Below are positions 1 through 10,262 of a DNA stretch of 39,597 bases, piece after piece. The DNA is taken from contig PFPU01000030.1 in assembly GCA_002793215.1 (NCBI GenBank), positions 1-39,597 on the forward strand, read 5' to 3'. The position numbers and the translations under genes were made by a program. The notes below the pieces were generated by a model, which saw nothing but the letters and a program-made list of their open reading frames with translations, searched no databases and was not told the origin of the DNA. Numbering within the stretch: the first letter of the stretch is position 1; each line of letters opens with the position of its first letter. Source of the stretch: Flavobacteriales bacterium CG_4_10_14_0_2_um_filter_35_18 (GTDB taxonomy: Bacteria > Bacteroidota > Bacteroidia > Flavobacteriales > Flavobacteriaceae).

Positions 1-19
1 GGTGTGTCACAACTAAACT

Positions 20-1675
20 ATGAATAATAACTTCTCTTCTTTAAACAGAAACCAAATAACTGAGCAATTAAAAACAACCGAATTTGATTTGCTTATTATT
101 GGCGGAGGAATTACAGGTGCTGGCATCGCACTAGATGCCGCCTCGAGAGGCATGAGCGTTGCGCTCGTTGAAAAAAACGATTTTGCTTCGGGAACGAGTA
201 GTAAATCTACCAAACTCATTCACGGTGGCCTGCGCTATTTAAAACAATTTGATTTTTGGTTGGTTAAAGAAGTGGGCGCCGAACGCGCCATTGTTCATAA
301 ACTCGCCCCCCATTTGGTAGTCCCTGAAAAAATGCTTTTGCCCATTATTGAAAACGGAACTTATGGCAAATGGCTTACTTCAATTGGTTTAAAAATCTAC
401 GATGTTTTAGCAAAAGTTAAGGGCGATGATAAACGCCGCATGCTCAACAAAGCCGAAACACTAGCCTTAGAGCCATTATTGCCTGAATCAATTTTAGAAG
501 GGGCTGGCTATTATGCCGAATACCGCACCGATGATGCACGATTGACGATAGAAGTATTGAAAACAGCCCTCAATTATCGTGCTTTAGCACTAAATTATTG
601 TAAGGCTACAAAATTTATTTACCACAACAATTATGTTTGTGGCATTGAAGCTCAAGACAAGCTTACAAATAACACTTTTAATATCAACGCAAAATATGTT
701 GTGAACGCCGCCGGACCTTGGGTTGACGATTTGCGATTGAAAGACGAACCTAAAACCAGCAAACATTTACATCTTACCAAAGGCGTTCATCTGGTTTTTA
801 ATCAAGAAAAATTACCAATAAAACAAGCCTTATATTTTGACGTTCCCGATGGACGGATGATGTTTGCCATTCCGCGTGGAAATTATACTTATATAGGTAC
901 CACCGACACCAATTACCAACTCAATAAAGAATCTATTGAGGTTACCACCACCGACGCACTTTATTTGATAAGCGCCGTAAATCAAATGTTTCCTTCAATA
1001 AATTTAGGTCTTGAAGATGTGAAATCAAGTTGGGCTGGCGTGCGCCCTTTAATTCACGTTGAGGGAAAATCGGCTGAAGAACTGTCGCGTAAAGATGAAT
1101 TATTTGTATCGGATAGCGGACTTATTTCAATTGCCGGAGGTAAATTAACCGGTTATCGCAAAATGGCTGAACGCACCACCGATTTGGTTTGCAAAAAATA
1201 TAAACATCGTTTAGAAAAAATCTTCAATCCAGTTCAAACCGAAAATATTAACTTAACTGGAGGGATTTTTAAAAATTACAATGCCGTTCTCACTTACCAA
1301 AATCATGTCTATTTTGCAATAAAAGCATTTGGTTTTTCGAAAGTTGACGCCTCCTATTTGGTAAATAATTACGGCAAACAAACTGAGGTTATTTTAACAC
1401 ATTTTAAGTCATTAAATCATCAAAATCCGATTGTAAATTTGGCTTTAGCCGAATTAGATTTTTGCATAAAAAATGAAATGGTTGTTAAACCACTCGATTT
1501 TTTTATCCGTAGAACGGGAAGGCTATACTTTGATATTCAAAACATTGAAATTATTAAAATTCCTGTGCTAGATGCCTTTGCTCAGTATTTTAATTGGGAT
1601 AAATCAGTAATGAAATCAGAATTAGAGTTTATTAACACACAAGTGTTTAAGGCTTCGCATTTTGATAGTTTATAA
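20..1675 (+). CDS. glpD: Glycerol-3-phosphate dehydrogenase, FAD-dependent (GlpD/GlpA family)
   Basis: 551-aa ORF; N-terminal FAD-binding motif LLIIGGGITGAGIALDAASRG; family motif FASGTSSKSTKLIHGGLRYLKQ. Confidence 0.93.
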   Translation: MNNNFSSLNRNQITEQLKTTEFDLLIIGGGITGAGIALDAASRGMSVALVEKNDFASGTSSKSTKLIHGGLRYLKQFDFWLVKEVGAERAIVHKLAPHLVVPEKMLLPIIENGTYGKWLTSIGLKIYDVLAKVKGDDKRRMLNKAETLALEPLLPESILEGAGYYAEYRTDDARLTIEVLKTALNYRALALNYCKATKFIYHNNYVCGIEAQDKLTNNTFNINAKYVVNAAGPWVDDLRLKDEPKTSKHLHLTKGVHLVFNQEKLPIKQALYFDVPDGRMMFAIPRGNYTYIGTTDTNYQLNKESIEVTTTDALYLISAVNQMFPSINLGLEDVKSSWAGVRPLIHVEGKSAEELSRKDELFVSDSGLISIAGGKLTGYRKMAERTTDLVCKKYKHRLEKIFNPVQTENINLTGGIFKNYNAVLTYQNHVYFAIKAFGFSKVDASYLVNNYGKQTEVILTHFKSLNHQNPIVNLALAELDFCIKNEMVVKPLDFFIRRTGRLYFDIQNIEIIKIPVLDAFAQYFNWDKSVMKSELEFINTQVFKASHFDSL

Positions 1676-1724
1676 CCTATAAGGATAAAAAATACCTTGC
1701 GGGTCTAGACAAAACTAAAGCGTA

Positions 1725-2720
1725 TCAATTTAACCTAGATGCTAATTTTTGAAAGGTGATTTTAGGATCTTTGCCTTCGTATAAAATATCGTAAACTGCA
1801 TCAATTATTGGGGTGCTGATGTCATTTTTTTGTTTGATAAGGAACGCACTTTTGGTTGCATAATAGCCTTCGGCAACCATACTCATTTCGAGCATAGCCG
1901 ATTTTACGGTATAGCCTTTTCCAATCATGGTTCCAAACGTGCGATTACGACTAAAAGTTGAATAGCCGGTAACTAACAAATCGCCTAAATAGGCCGAATT
2001 ATTGATGTTGCGCTTCATTTTGTGGACTTTTTTAATAAAGCGTTTCATTTCACGGATGGCGTTGCTCATCAACACAGACTGAAAATTATCGCCATAGCGC
2101 AATCCGTGGGCAATTCCTGCTGCAATGGCAAAAATATTTTTGAGCATGGCGGCATATTCGGTACCTACAATGTCATCAGTAGTTTTGGTATTGATATACT
2201 CACATTTTAGATTTTTTGCAATAAAATTTGATTTGGCTTTATCTAAACTTGCTATGGTTAAATAAGATAAGCGTTCTAAAGCTACCTCCTCGGCGTGACA
2301 AGGTCCTGTTATAACGCCAATATTTTCCCTCGGAATTTGGTATTTTTGATGAAAATGTTCTCCTACAATTAATCCCGTTGAGGGGATTATACCTTTAATT
2401 GCTGAGAAAATAATTTTATTTTTTAATGAAATGGTGAGTTTGCTTAAGGTCTCTTCAAGAAAAGCTGAAGGAATGACAAAAATTAAATAATCGGCATACA
2501 AAACCATTTCATTGATATCGTTAGATAAAAACAATTTTTTTGGTAGCAATTCAACTGAGCTTAAATAATTTGGGTTGTGATGGTGCGATTTAATATGTTC
2601 TAAAGTGCCAACATTTCGCATATACCAACCCACCTTAGTGTTATTTTCGCAAAGCATTTTTACGATAGCGGTTGCCCAACTTCCGCCCCCAAACACCGCT
2701 ATTTTTGGTTTTATTAACAT
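1725..2720 (-). CDS. gpsA: NAD(P)H-dependent glycerol-3-phosphate dehydrogenase
   Basis: 331-aa ORF; Rossmann motif IAVFGGGSWATAIVKML; GVITGPCHAEEVA and catalytic-region KNIFAIAAGIAHGLRYGDN motifs. Confidence 0.93.
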   Translation of the reverse strand: MLIKPKIAVFGGGSWATAIVKMLCENNTKVGWYMRNVGTLEHIKSHHHNPNYLSSVELLPKKLFLSNDINEMVLYADYLIFVIPSAFLEETLSKLTISLKNKIIFSAIKGIIPSTGLIVGEHFHQKYQIPRENIGVITGPCHAEEVALERLSYLTIASLDKAKSNFIAKNLKCEYINTKTTDDIVGTEYAAMLKNIFAIAAGIAHGLRYGDNFQSVLMSNAIREMKRFIKKVHKMKRNINNSAYLGDLLVTGYSTFSRNRTFGTMIGKGYTVKSAMLEMSMVAEGYYATKSAFLIKQKNDISTPIIDAVYDILYEGKDPKITFQKLASRLN

Positions 2721-2878
2721 ACTTGAACTTTTTTTAAGACATCAAAATTACGCATTTTTAGGGACTCGCCTCTCTAAGATTTTAAAAATTTGATGCTATA
2801 AAATTTCCGGTAAAATTTATATTATATCAAAATTAATTTTTATAGATTTAACCACTTTAAAACCAAACTCTAGTAATT

Positions 2879-3148
2879 ATGAATGTTGTAAACGAAAATG
2901 GAACCCCCTTAACACAACCCGAAAATAAAAAATTAATAGCCGGGATTCTTGCCATTTTAATTGGCTCAATTGGAATACATAAATTTGTGTTAGGCTATAC
3001 TAAAGAAGGTATATTACAAATTGTGATAACCATAGTTACTTGTGGTATTGGTGGCATTATTCCGCTCATTGAAGGCATTGTTTATCTGACAAAAACCGAT
3101 GAAGAATTTTATCAAATTTATCAAATTGGCAAACGCGGATGGTTTTAG
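2879..3148 (+). CDS. TM2 domain-containing small membrane protein
   Basis: 89 aa; two hydrophobic segments with the TM2 pattern GSIGIHKFVLGYTKEGILQI...GGIIPLIEGI. Confidence 0.8.
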   Translation: MNVVNENGTPLTQPENKKLIAGILAILIGSIGIHKFVLGYTKEGILQIVITIVTCGIGGIIPLIEGIVYLTKTDEEFYQIYQIGKRGWF

Positions 3149-4947
3149 GGTTCAAAACTGAGCCTTTTTTCAAGGTCGGCTTGAATTTCTTCTAAAACGG
3201 GCTTAACCGTACTATCGGGAAGGTCGGCTATTCTAATATACATCAAACCATCAATAGAATTGTTAAATTTTGGATCGACATTAAACGCCACCAATTTGGC
3301 GTTTTGTTTGACATATTTTTTAAGTAAAACTGGCAATCGCAAACTGCCGGGTTCAATTTCATCAATAATTTTATCGAATTTATTCATATCAGCTTGACTG
3401 GCATCAAAAATAAAATCTTTATGTTCATCTTTTAAGCGGACTTTATATTCTTTTTTAGGATGCACATATTGCGCCACATAAGGGTCGTAGTAATTAGATT
3501 TCATAAATTCTACCATCAAAGATTTAGTAAAATTTGAGAATTTGTTACTAATACTAACGCCTCCCATCAGGTATTTTAAATGTGGATATCTAAAGGTTAC
3601 ATGTACAATTCCTTTCCAAAGTAAAAACAGGGGCATCGGACGCTGTTGGTATTCTTTAATAACAAAAGCGCGACCCATTTCAATGGTTTTGCTAAACATT
3701 GGGTAGAGCTCTACTTCTAAGCCAAACAATTCATTTATATAAAATCCATCGATGCCAAAATTTTTATAAATTTCATCTCCAAGTCCCATTCTATATGCCC
3801 CAACAATACATTTTGCTTCATTATCCCACAAAAACATGTGTTTGTAATAGGAATCGTATTTATCAAGGTCAATTGCTTTATTTGTGCCTTCGCCAATACT
3901 TCTAAAAGTTACCTCTCGCAGTCTGCCAATTTCTCTCAATATATTGGGAATTTGTTTGCTATCGGCAAAATAAACGGTGTAATTTTTACTGGTTAAAAGG
4001 ATGTTTTCAGTGTTATTTAACAGATTTATTTCGTGAATCAATTTTTCACGAGCCACGGGTGTGATAATTGTTTTTGGCTGTGTTGGAAATTTTAAAGCAG
4101 ATGTGTTTATGAGTTTTGTGCGCGTTCTTTTATATGGATTTGCCAACATATAGGTTTTCATTCTTAAAAAGTCGGAAAACTTTGATAAATCACTCTGTTC
4201 ATTTTGCTCATCTACAGGTATGGGACGACCTATTCTCACCTTAATAGTTCTATTTTTTTGGGTCAATAATTCTGAAGGAAGTTTAGCCGTTCTAAGTGTG
4301 TCGCTTAATTTTGCTAAAAGATAGAATAAAAAGCTGTTTTTAGCGTGAAAATAAATGGGCAATACAGGTACTTGTGCCTGTTTAATAAACTTTAGGGCGG
4401 GCAGTTCCCAAGGTTTATCTTGAATAATCATATCCGCATCGTAAGTTGAGACCTCTCCTGCCGGAAAAACGCCCAAAGCATTTCCTTCGTTAACATGTTT
4501 TAAGGCTTGTTTTAAGCCGGTAAAACTAGAACTTGCGGCCTTTCTGTTTTCGAAAGGGTTTACGGGTAGCACAAAATCTTTTAGGGGCTCAATTTTAAGC
4601 AAAATAAAATTGCCTAATATTTTAAAATCGGGACGCTCGGTTCCTAAAAGTTTTAAAAGCAAAATGCCGTCAATGCCGCCAAGCGGATGGTTTGAAACGG
4701 TTATAAAAGGACCTGTTTTAGGAATGCGTTTAAGGTCTTCATCGGGTATTTCAAATTTAATTTGAAATTCGTCAATCAGCTTCTTTAAAAAAGCTTCTTT
4801 TTTTAAATGCTTGGTTTTATCGTAAACACTATTTAGTTTAGAAAGCCCAAGAGCATTTAAAATAATCCAGCCAATGGCGTTGCCAAACAATCCAAACTTA
4901 CTAATATTTAAAACTTTAGCAATTTCTTTTGCCGAAACTAAGCTCAT
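3145..4947 (-). CDS. Bifunctional acyltransferase: N-terminal PlsC-like O-acyltransferase plus C-terminal GNAT/OlsB-like N-acyltransferase (OlsF-type ornithine/amino-acid lipid synthase candidate)
   Basis: 600 aa; NHPLGGIDG acyltransferase motif and GVFPAGEVS in the N-terminal half; OlsB/hemolysin-like region (REVTFRSIGEGTNKAIDLDKYDSYYKHMFLWD...GAYRMG...MGRAFV) in the C-terminal half. Confidence 0.75.
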   Translation of the reverse strand: MSLVSAKEIAKVLNISKFGLFGNAIGWIILNALGLSKLNSVYDKTKHLKKEAFLKKLIDEFQIKFEIPDEDLKRIPKTGPFITVSNHPLGGIDGILLLKLLGTERPDFKILGNFILLKIEPLKDFVLPVNPFENRKAASSSFTGLKQALKHVNEGNALGVFPAGEVSTYDADMIIQDKPWELPALKFIKQAQVPVLPIYFHAKNSFLFYLLAKLSDTLRTAKLPSELLTQKNRTIKVRIGRPIPVDEQNEQSDLSKFSDFLRMKTYMLANPYKRTRTKLINTSALKFPTQPKTIITPVAREKLIHEINLLNNTENILLTSKNYTVYFADSKQIPNILREIGRLREVTFRSIGEGTNKAIDLDKYDSYYKHMFLWDNEAKCIVGAYRMGLGDEIYKNFGIDGFYINELFGLEVELYPMFSKTIEMGRAFVIKEYQQRPMPLFLLWKGIVHVTFRYPHLKYLMGGVSISNKFSNFTKSLMVEFMKSNYYDPYVAQYVHPKKEYKVRLKDEHKDFIFDASQADMNKFDKIIDEIEPGSLRLPVLLKKYVKQNAKLVAFNVDPKFNNSIDGLMYIRIADLPDSTVKPVLEEIQADLEKRLSFEP

Positions 4948-4980
4948 GGGGGTTTTAGATTAAAGTCAAATATACAAATT

Positions 4981-6231
4981 CTATTTTACTATGAACTGTA
5001 TGGTATTTTCGCTGCGCTGTTCAAGTAAGATTTGTTTGTTTTTTTCAATGTTATGAATGGCATGTTCATCAAAATGACGGATGGTAAACAAGGTTACTTC
5101 TTTAAAGAACTCAACCTTATAATCATCGGTAATTTCTGATAAAAACAAATCAAAATGATTGTATTTATCTTCAACACACACCTTAAAGCTCAAGGCTGAA
5201 TTTTGTATCAAATTTACCTTTAATCGGTGTTTATCAAGGCGTTCAAAAAGGTGGCTGATGTTATGTTCAACCATAAATGAAAAATCTAGAGCCGCAATTT
5301 GAAGATAAATTTGATGTTCTTTAACTACATAACAAGGCGTTACCGGATTGATATCTTTACCTTTTTTTACCGTAGTGCTTGGCGCATTTAAATCAATGAA
5401 TGACCTCACATAAAGCGGAATGGATTCATTTTCTAAAGGTTTTAAAGTTTTTGGATGGATAACCGAAGCGCCATAAAAAGCCATTTCTATCGCTTCTTTA
5501 TAAGATATTTGAGTGAGGAGTTTAGTGTCAGAAAACACTCTTGGGTCGGCATTTAAAACACCGGGAACATCTTTCCATATTGTTACACTTTTGGCTTTTA
5601 GGCAATAGGCAAAAATTGCCGCCGTATAATCGGAACCTTCTCGGCCCAAAGTAGTAGTAAAATTATCGGTAGTTGCCCCTAAAAAGCCTTGCGTTACATA
5701 TAAGTTGTTTTTTGCCACGGCACTGGTAATGCGGTGTTTAGTTTCGTTCCAATCAACTTTTGCGTCGCGATACTCATCGTTAGTAACCATGACTTGTCGC
5801 ACATCGAGCCACTGGTTATTAACACCTATCTCATTTAAATATTGACTGATAATTTTGGTTGAAAGCAACTCGCCAAAACTTACAATTTGGTCGTAAACAA
5901 AACTGTAATTTGTAGAGCGGTTTGCCAGCATAAAACCTTTTAACAAACCAAACATGTGTTCTATTTCGAATAAAATGGCGTGGTTTTTTACTTCAAAAAG
6001 TTCATTAATAAGTTGTGTGTGATAGGTTTTTACGCCTAACAAATAGTCGTCGAGCTTTTCATCCTTTTCAAGATAAGCCTTGACAACTTGCTCAAAGGCA
6101 TTGGTTGTTTTTCCCATGGCCGAAACCACCAATAACACGTTTTTATAACCTTCACTTTTTAAAACCCGTACCAAGTTTTTTACCCCGTCGGCATCTTTAA
6201 CCGATGCGCCACCAAATTTAAAAATTTGCAT
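4981..6231 (-). CDS. Aspartate kinase (monofunctional)
   Basis: 416 aa; KFGGASVKDADGVKN start motif, TTLGREGSDYTAAIFA, ADPRVFSDTKLL, MAFYGASVIHPKTLKPL; ACT-like C terminus. Confidence 0.9.
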   Translation of the reverse strand: MQIFKFGGASVKDADGVKNLVRVLKSEGYKNVLLVVSAMGKTTNAFEQVVKAYLEKDEKLDDYLLGVKTYHTQLINELFEVKNHAILFEIEHMFGLLKGFMLANRSTNYSFVYDQIVSFGELLSTKIISQYLNEIGVNNQWLDVRQVMVTNDEYRDAKVDWNETKHRITSAVAKNNLYVTQGFLGATTDNFTTTLGREGSDYTAAIFAYCLKAKSVTIWKDVPGVLNADPRVFSDTKLLTQISYKEAIEMAFYGASVIHPKTLKPLENESIPLYVRSFIDLNAPSTTVKKGKDINPVTPCYVVKEHQIYLQIAALDFSFMVEHNISHLFERLDKHRLKVNLIQNSALSFKVCVEDKYNHFDLFLSEITDDYKVEFFKEVTLFTIRHFDEHAIHNIEKNKQILLEQRSENTIQFIVK

Positions 6232-6234
6232 AAT

Positions 6235-6708
6235 TTAATTTTTATCTATAAAATTTTTTAAAGCATTTTCATCCAATTGAGCCAAATTCCAATCGGTTAA
6301 AATGGTGGCTCCCGTATTTTTATAAAAGTCGATTGCTGTGGTATTCCAATCTAAAACCACCCATTCAACACGTTTTACCTTTTTTTTGTAAGCGTAATGC
6401 ATCACTCTAAGGTATAAGGCTTTGCCAATACCCAAGTTGCGCTTATCATTTTTTACGATTAAATCTTCAAGATGAATGGTTCTACCTTTCCAAGTAGAAT
6501 AGCGATCGTAAATCAAAGCCATTCCAACAATTTCGCCTTTAATATCGGCTACATAGGTTTTAAAGCGTTTATTTTTATTAAAACCATCGCGAATCAAATC
6601 ATCAACGGTAACAACAACAGCATCTGGTTCTTTTTCAAAAGCTGCCAATTCTTTTATTAAAGATAATACCTGTGGCATATCAGTTTTTTTCCCTTTTCTT
6701 ATAATCAT
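6235..6708 (-). CDS. GNAT family N-acetyltransferase (diamine/spermidine acetyltransferase-like)
   Basis: 157 aa; HLEDLIVKNDKRNLGIGKALYLRVMHYA acetyl-CoA motif and WNTTAIDFYKNTGA motif B. Confidence 0.8.
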   Translation of the reverse strand: MIIRKGKKTDMPQVLSLIKELAAFEKEPDAVVVTVDDLIRDGFNKNKRFKTYVADIKGEIVGMALIYDRYSTWKGRTIHLEDLIVKNDKRNLGIGKALYLRVMHYAYKKKVKRVEWVVLDWNTTAIDFYKNTGATILTDWNLAQLDENALKNFIDKN

Positions 6709-6733
6709 CGTCTTTTTATAAAAAATAATCGTG

Positions 6734-6741
6734 CAAATTTA
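6734..6741 (-). promoter_or_regulatory. Bacteroidetes-type -7 element (TAAATTTG on the minus strand) for the GNAT gene
   Basis: Exact match to the TAnnTTTG consensus about 26 nt upstream of the start codon at 6708. Confidence 0.5.
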
Positions 6742-6776
6742 ACGATATTTGTAACCAAAACTAATTTATTTGACTT

Positions 6777-7820
6777 ATGACTCTTCAACCAAACACTTTA
6801 GGCGAATTTATTATCAGTAATCAAGAAGATTTTAAATATTCATCAGGCGAATTATCGCGCTTAATCAATTCTATTAGGCTCGCAGCCAAAGTTGTAAACC
6901 ACGAGGTTAATAAGGCTGGATTGGTAGATATTTTAGGCTCTGCCGGTGTTAGTAATGTTCAAGGCGAAGCGCAACAAAAATTAGATGTTTATGCCAATGA
7001 GGTTTTTAAACAAACCCTTGTAAACCGAGAAATTGTTTGCGGAATCACCACCGAAGAGGAAGAAAACTTTATAAGAATAGAAGGTCGAAACAAATCGCAC
7101 GATAATAAATATGTGTTGTTAATGGATCCGCTTGACGGTTCTTCAAATATTGATGTCAATGTTTCGGTGGGAACAATTTTTTCTATTTATCGACGCATTA
7201 CGCCTATTGGCACACCTGTTCAACTGGAAGATTTTTTGCAACCTGGCACTCAACAAGTAGCCGCGGGTTATGTTATATATGGCACTTCTACAATGTTGGT
7301 TTATTCAACCGGAAATGGCGTTAATGGTTTTACTTTAAATCCCGCCATTGGCGTATTTTATTTATCGCATCCCAATATGAAATTTCCAAATAATGGTGGT
7401 ATTTATTCGATAAACGAGGGCTATTATATTCATTTTCCACAAGGGGTAAAAGACTATTTAAAATTTTGCCAAGAAGAAGTTGAAGATCGCCCCTATAGCG
7501 GACGTTATATCGGTTCATTGGTATCCGATTTTCATCGGAATATGATAAAGGGCGGTATCTATATTTATCCGACCAGTTCTAAAGCCCCCGAAGGAAAATT
7601 GCGCTTGCTATACGAGTGCAACCCTATGGCTTATATTGCAGAGCAGGCAGGCGGTAAAGCTTCGGATGGTTATAACCGCATTTTAGAGTTAAAGCCTTCA
7701 CACCTACACCAACGCGTACCGTTTTTTTGCGGAAGCACCAAAATGGTTGAAGATGCCGAACATTTTATGGCAAAATATCCTGAAGATGCTTTTTATAAAT
7801 TAGAGCCTAAAATGCTTTGA
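6777..7820 (+). CDS. fbp: Class I fructose-1,6-bisphosphatase
   Basis: 347 aa; [26 protein letters not shown] metal-binding motif; [25 protein letters not shown]. Confidence 0.96.
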   Translation: MTLQPNTLGEFIISNQEDFKYSSGELSRLINSIRLAAKVVNHEVNKAGLVDILGSAGVSNVQGEAQQKLDVYANEVFKQTLVNREIVCGITTEEEENFIRIEGRNKSHDNKYVLLMDPLDGSSNIDVNVSVGTIFSIYRRITPIGTPVQLEDFLQPGTQQVAAGYVIYGTSTMLVYSTGNGVNGFTLNPAIGVFYLSHPNMKFPNNGGIYSINEGYYIHFPQGVKDYLKFCQEEVEDRPYSGRYIGSLVSDFHRNMIKGGIYIYPTSSKAPEGKLRLLYECNPMAYIAEQAGGKASDGYNRILELKPSHLHQRVPFFCGSTKMVEDAEHFMAKYPEDAFYKLEPKML

Positions 7821-7930
7821 TAACCAAATAAAATAGGCGTTTTAAGACCGTTTTTATTTACCATCAAACAGCTTTTTATTGCCGCTAGTATTTTAAAGCC
7901 TGCTTTTAAAGTATCTCAAAACATCACTTT

Positions 7931-9460
7931 TTAATTTAATAAACTTCCGGTTTTTACTTCATTGTAAATATCTTGATAACTCACAATATGGTTCATATCA
8001 ACACGTCTATTGATATGATTGCGGCTTATATTTTCATGAGACTCTAACCCAGCAGCCGCAACCAATTCAAGGAAACTATGAACCGTAGCATGCTGAAAAT
8101 TGGCTACTCTTGGAGCTTTTTCATCAACAACCAAACCACTCATTAGAGACTTGTTTTGAGTAGCAACTCCAACAGGGCAGGTGTTGTTGTTGCACTCACG
8201 CGCTTGGATGCATCCAATACTGAGCATCATGGCACGTGCGCTGTTACATAAATCGGCTCCTAAAGCCATCGCTCTAGCAATGTGAAAACCAGTGAATATT
8301 TTTCCAGAAGCTATAATTTTAATATCTTTTTTCAAATCATAACCATCTAAAGTATCTTTTACAAATGCTAAGCCTTCGCGTAAGGGCATTCCAAGTGAAT
8401 TAGAAAATTCAACTGGAGCGGCGCCAGTGCCACCTTCTCCTCCATCAACTGTAATAAAATCAGGTTTAATATTTGTAATTATCATAGCTTTACAAATAGC
8501 TATAAACTCGTCTTTTTTGCCAATACAAAGTTTAAATCCCGTAGGTTTTCCTCCAGACAAATTGCGCAATAATTCTATAAAATAAAGTAAACCTTCAGGG
8601 GACGAAAATTCGGCATGTGTTGGGGGCGATAACACCGTGGTATGAGGTTCAACATGACGAATAGCCGCAATTTCATCGGTATTTTTTGATGCCGGCAAAA
8701 CGCCACCATGTCCAGGTTTTGCCCCTTGTGATAATTTAATTTCAATCATTTTTACTTGAGAGAGTTGTGCTTGTTTTTGAAACGTATCTTCACAAAAACG
8801 CCCATCTGCTTTTCGGCAACCAAAATAAGCGGTTCCTATTTGCCAGATAATGTCTCCTTCGTATTTTAGATGATAAGGACTCAAACCGCCTTCGCCAGTA
8901 TTGTGAGCAAATCCGCCAAGTTTTGCACCTTTATTGAGTGCCATAACGGCATTTTTACTCAAAGCGCCAAAGCTCATTGCCGAAATATTTAGCAAACTTG
9001 CTGCATAAGGTTGTTTGCAATCTGGCCCTCCCACCACTACGCGTGGTTGAGGTTTTTCTACATCAACATGTTTGGCATATATTGAATGATTCATAAATTC
9101 GTAGCCCACACGATAAACATCCATTTGGGTTCCAAATGCCATTGTGTCATTTACATTTTTAGCCCGTTGGTAAACCAAACTTCTAAACATACGGTTTATA
9201 GGACTCCCTTCGGTATCTGTTTCAACAAAATATTGCATAATTTCGGGACGAAATTTTTCTAATATAAAACGCCCATGACCAATAATTGGAAAGTTTCTCC
9301 TTATGGTGTGTTTGGTTTGTAAAAGATCCATGTAACCAAGTAAAATAAGCGGCCCAATAAAAAGTAAAAACCACCAAACAGTCGACCAAACTTGAGCAAT
9401 GCTCACAATAAGAATACTTATTAATATTGAGCTTACAATAAAAACTTCACGGATTTTCAT
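7931..9460 (-). CDS. FMN-binding glutamate synthase-like protein (membrane-anchored GltB central-domain homolog)
   Basis: 509 aa; two N-terminal hydrophobic helices; TVDGGEGGTGAAPVEFSNSLGMPL; Fe-S motif GCIQARECNNNTCPVGVATQ. Confidence 0.88.
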   Translation of the reverse strand: MKIREVFIVSSILISILIVSIAQVWSTVWWFLLFIGPLILLGYMDLLQTKHTIRRNFPIIGHGRFILEKFRPEIMQYFVETDTEGSPINRMFRSLVYQRAKNVNDTMAFGTQMDVYRVGYEFMNHSIYAKHVDVEKPQPRVVVGGPDCKQPYAASLLNISAMSFGALSKNAVMALNKGAKLGGFAHNTGEGGLSPYHLKYEGDIIWQIGTAYFGCRKADGRFCEDTFQKQAQLSQVKMIEIKLSQGAKPGHGGVLPASKNTDEIAAIRHVEPHTTVLSPPTHAEFSSPEGLLYFIELLRNLSGGKPTGFKLCIGKKDEFIAICKAMIITNIKPDFITVDGGEGGTGAAPVEFSNSLGMPLREGLAFVKDTLDGYDLKKDIKIIASGKIFTGFHIARAMALGADLCNSARAMMLSIGCIQARECNNNTCPVGVATQNKSLMSGLVVDEKAPRVANFQHATVHSFLELVAAAGLESHENISRNHINRRVDMNHIVSYQDIYNEVKTGSLLN

Positions 9461-9887
9461 AAGATGTAATTTTTGATTAATTTTTATAAAATTAGGAATT
9501 GAATGCTTTCGTCGTATTTTATTAGAAATACTTATTTTAGTTACAGGTTTATTTTTTTACATCCCTCATTTTTAGGATTGCTTTAATCAATGTTCAGCTA
9601 TTTTTGGTTTTTTTAAACAACTTAAACAGTCTCAGATTCTACTGAAACTATAGAATTTTAACTTATAAAACCCATTTTATTGCAATTTTCAAGTTTTAAA
9701 TAAATGAGCTGATTTTAAATGTAATAGATAAAGCTTGAAAAAATATAAACAGCTAATTTTTTCATACAAAAGTGGTGGTTTACTTATACCGTTACGAACT
9801 CAAACCCATGTTTTAAAACCATTGAAAAATTTCGCATTTGCCATTTAAAATGTTTGTTGTATTTTCGAAGGCTCTTATTGTGTTATT

Positions 9888-10262
9888 TTGGGAAGTATAA
9901 AAGTTAGCAATATTCGTGTTTATGCCTACCACGGTTGTTTGGTAGAGGAAGGTAAAATAGGTTCCGAATACCGGGTAGATGTTTCGGTTAAAGCCAATTT
10001 AAGCCATTCGGCACACTCCGACGATTTAATGGATACCGTTGATTATGTTTATCTCAACAAAATTGTAAAACAAGAAATGGCTATCCGCGCTAAGCTATTA
10101 GAGCAGGTTGCCAAACGCATAATAGACCGAATTTTTAAAGAAATTAAATTGGTTGATAAGGCCAAAGTGAGCGTTTCTAAAATCAATCCGCCCATTGGTG
10201 GCAATGTAGCTTTGGTGAGTGTAATTTTAAAAAAATCGAGAAAAGACTTTTTAAATGCCTAA
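9888..10262 (+). CDS. folB: Dihydroneopterin aldolase
   Basis: 124 aa; IRVYAYHGCLVEEGKIGSEYRVDV; TTG start codon; C-terminal INPPIGGNVALVSV. Confidence 0.88.
   Translation: MGSIKVSNIRVYAYHGCLVEEGKIGSEYRVDVSVKANLSHSAHSDDLMDTVDYVYLNKIVKQEMAIRAKLLEQVAKRIIDRIFKEIKLVDKAKVSVSKINPPIGGNVALVSVILKKSRKDFLNA

Noticed and set aside
13-219. 68-aa minus-strand ORF antisense to the start of glpD
   Set aside because: Lies fully within the well-supported glpD CDS, with no recognisable domain; shadow ORF.
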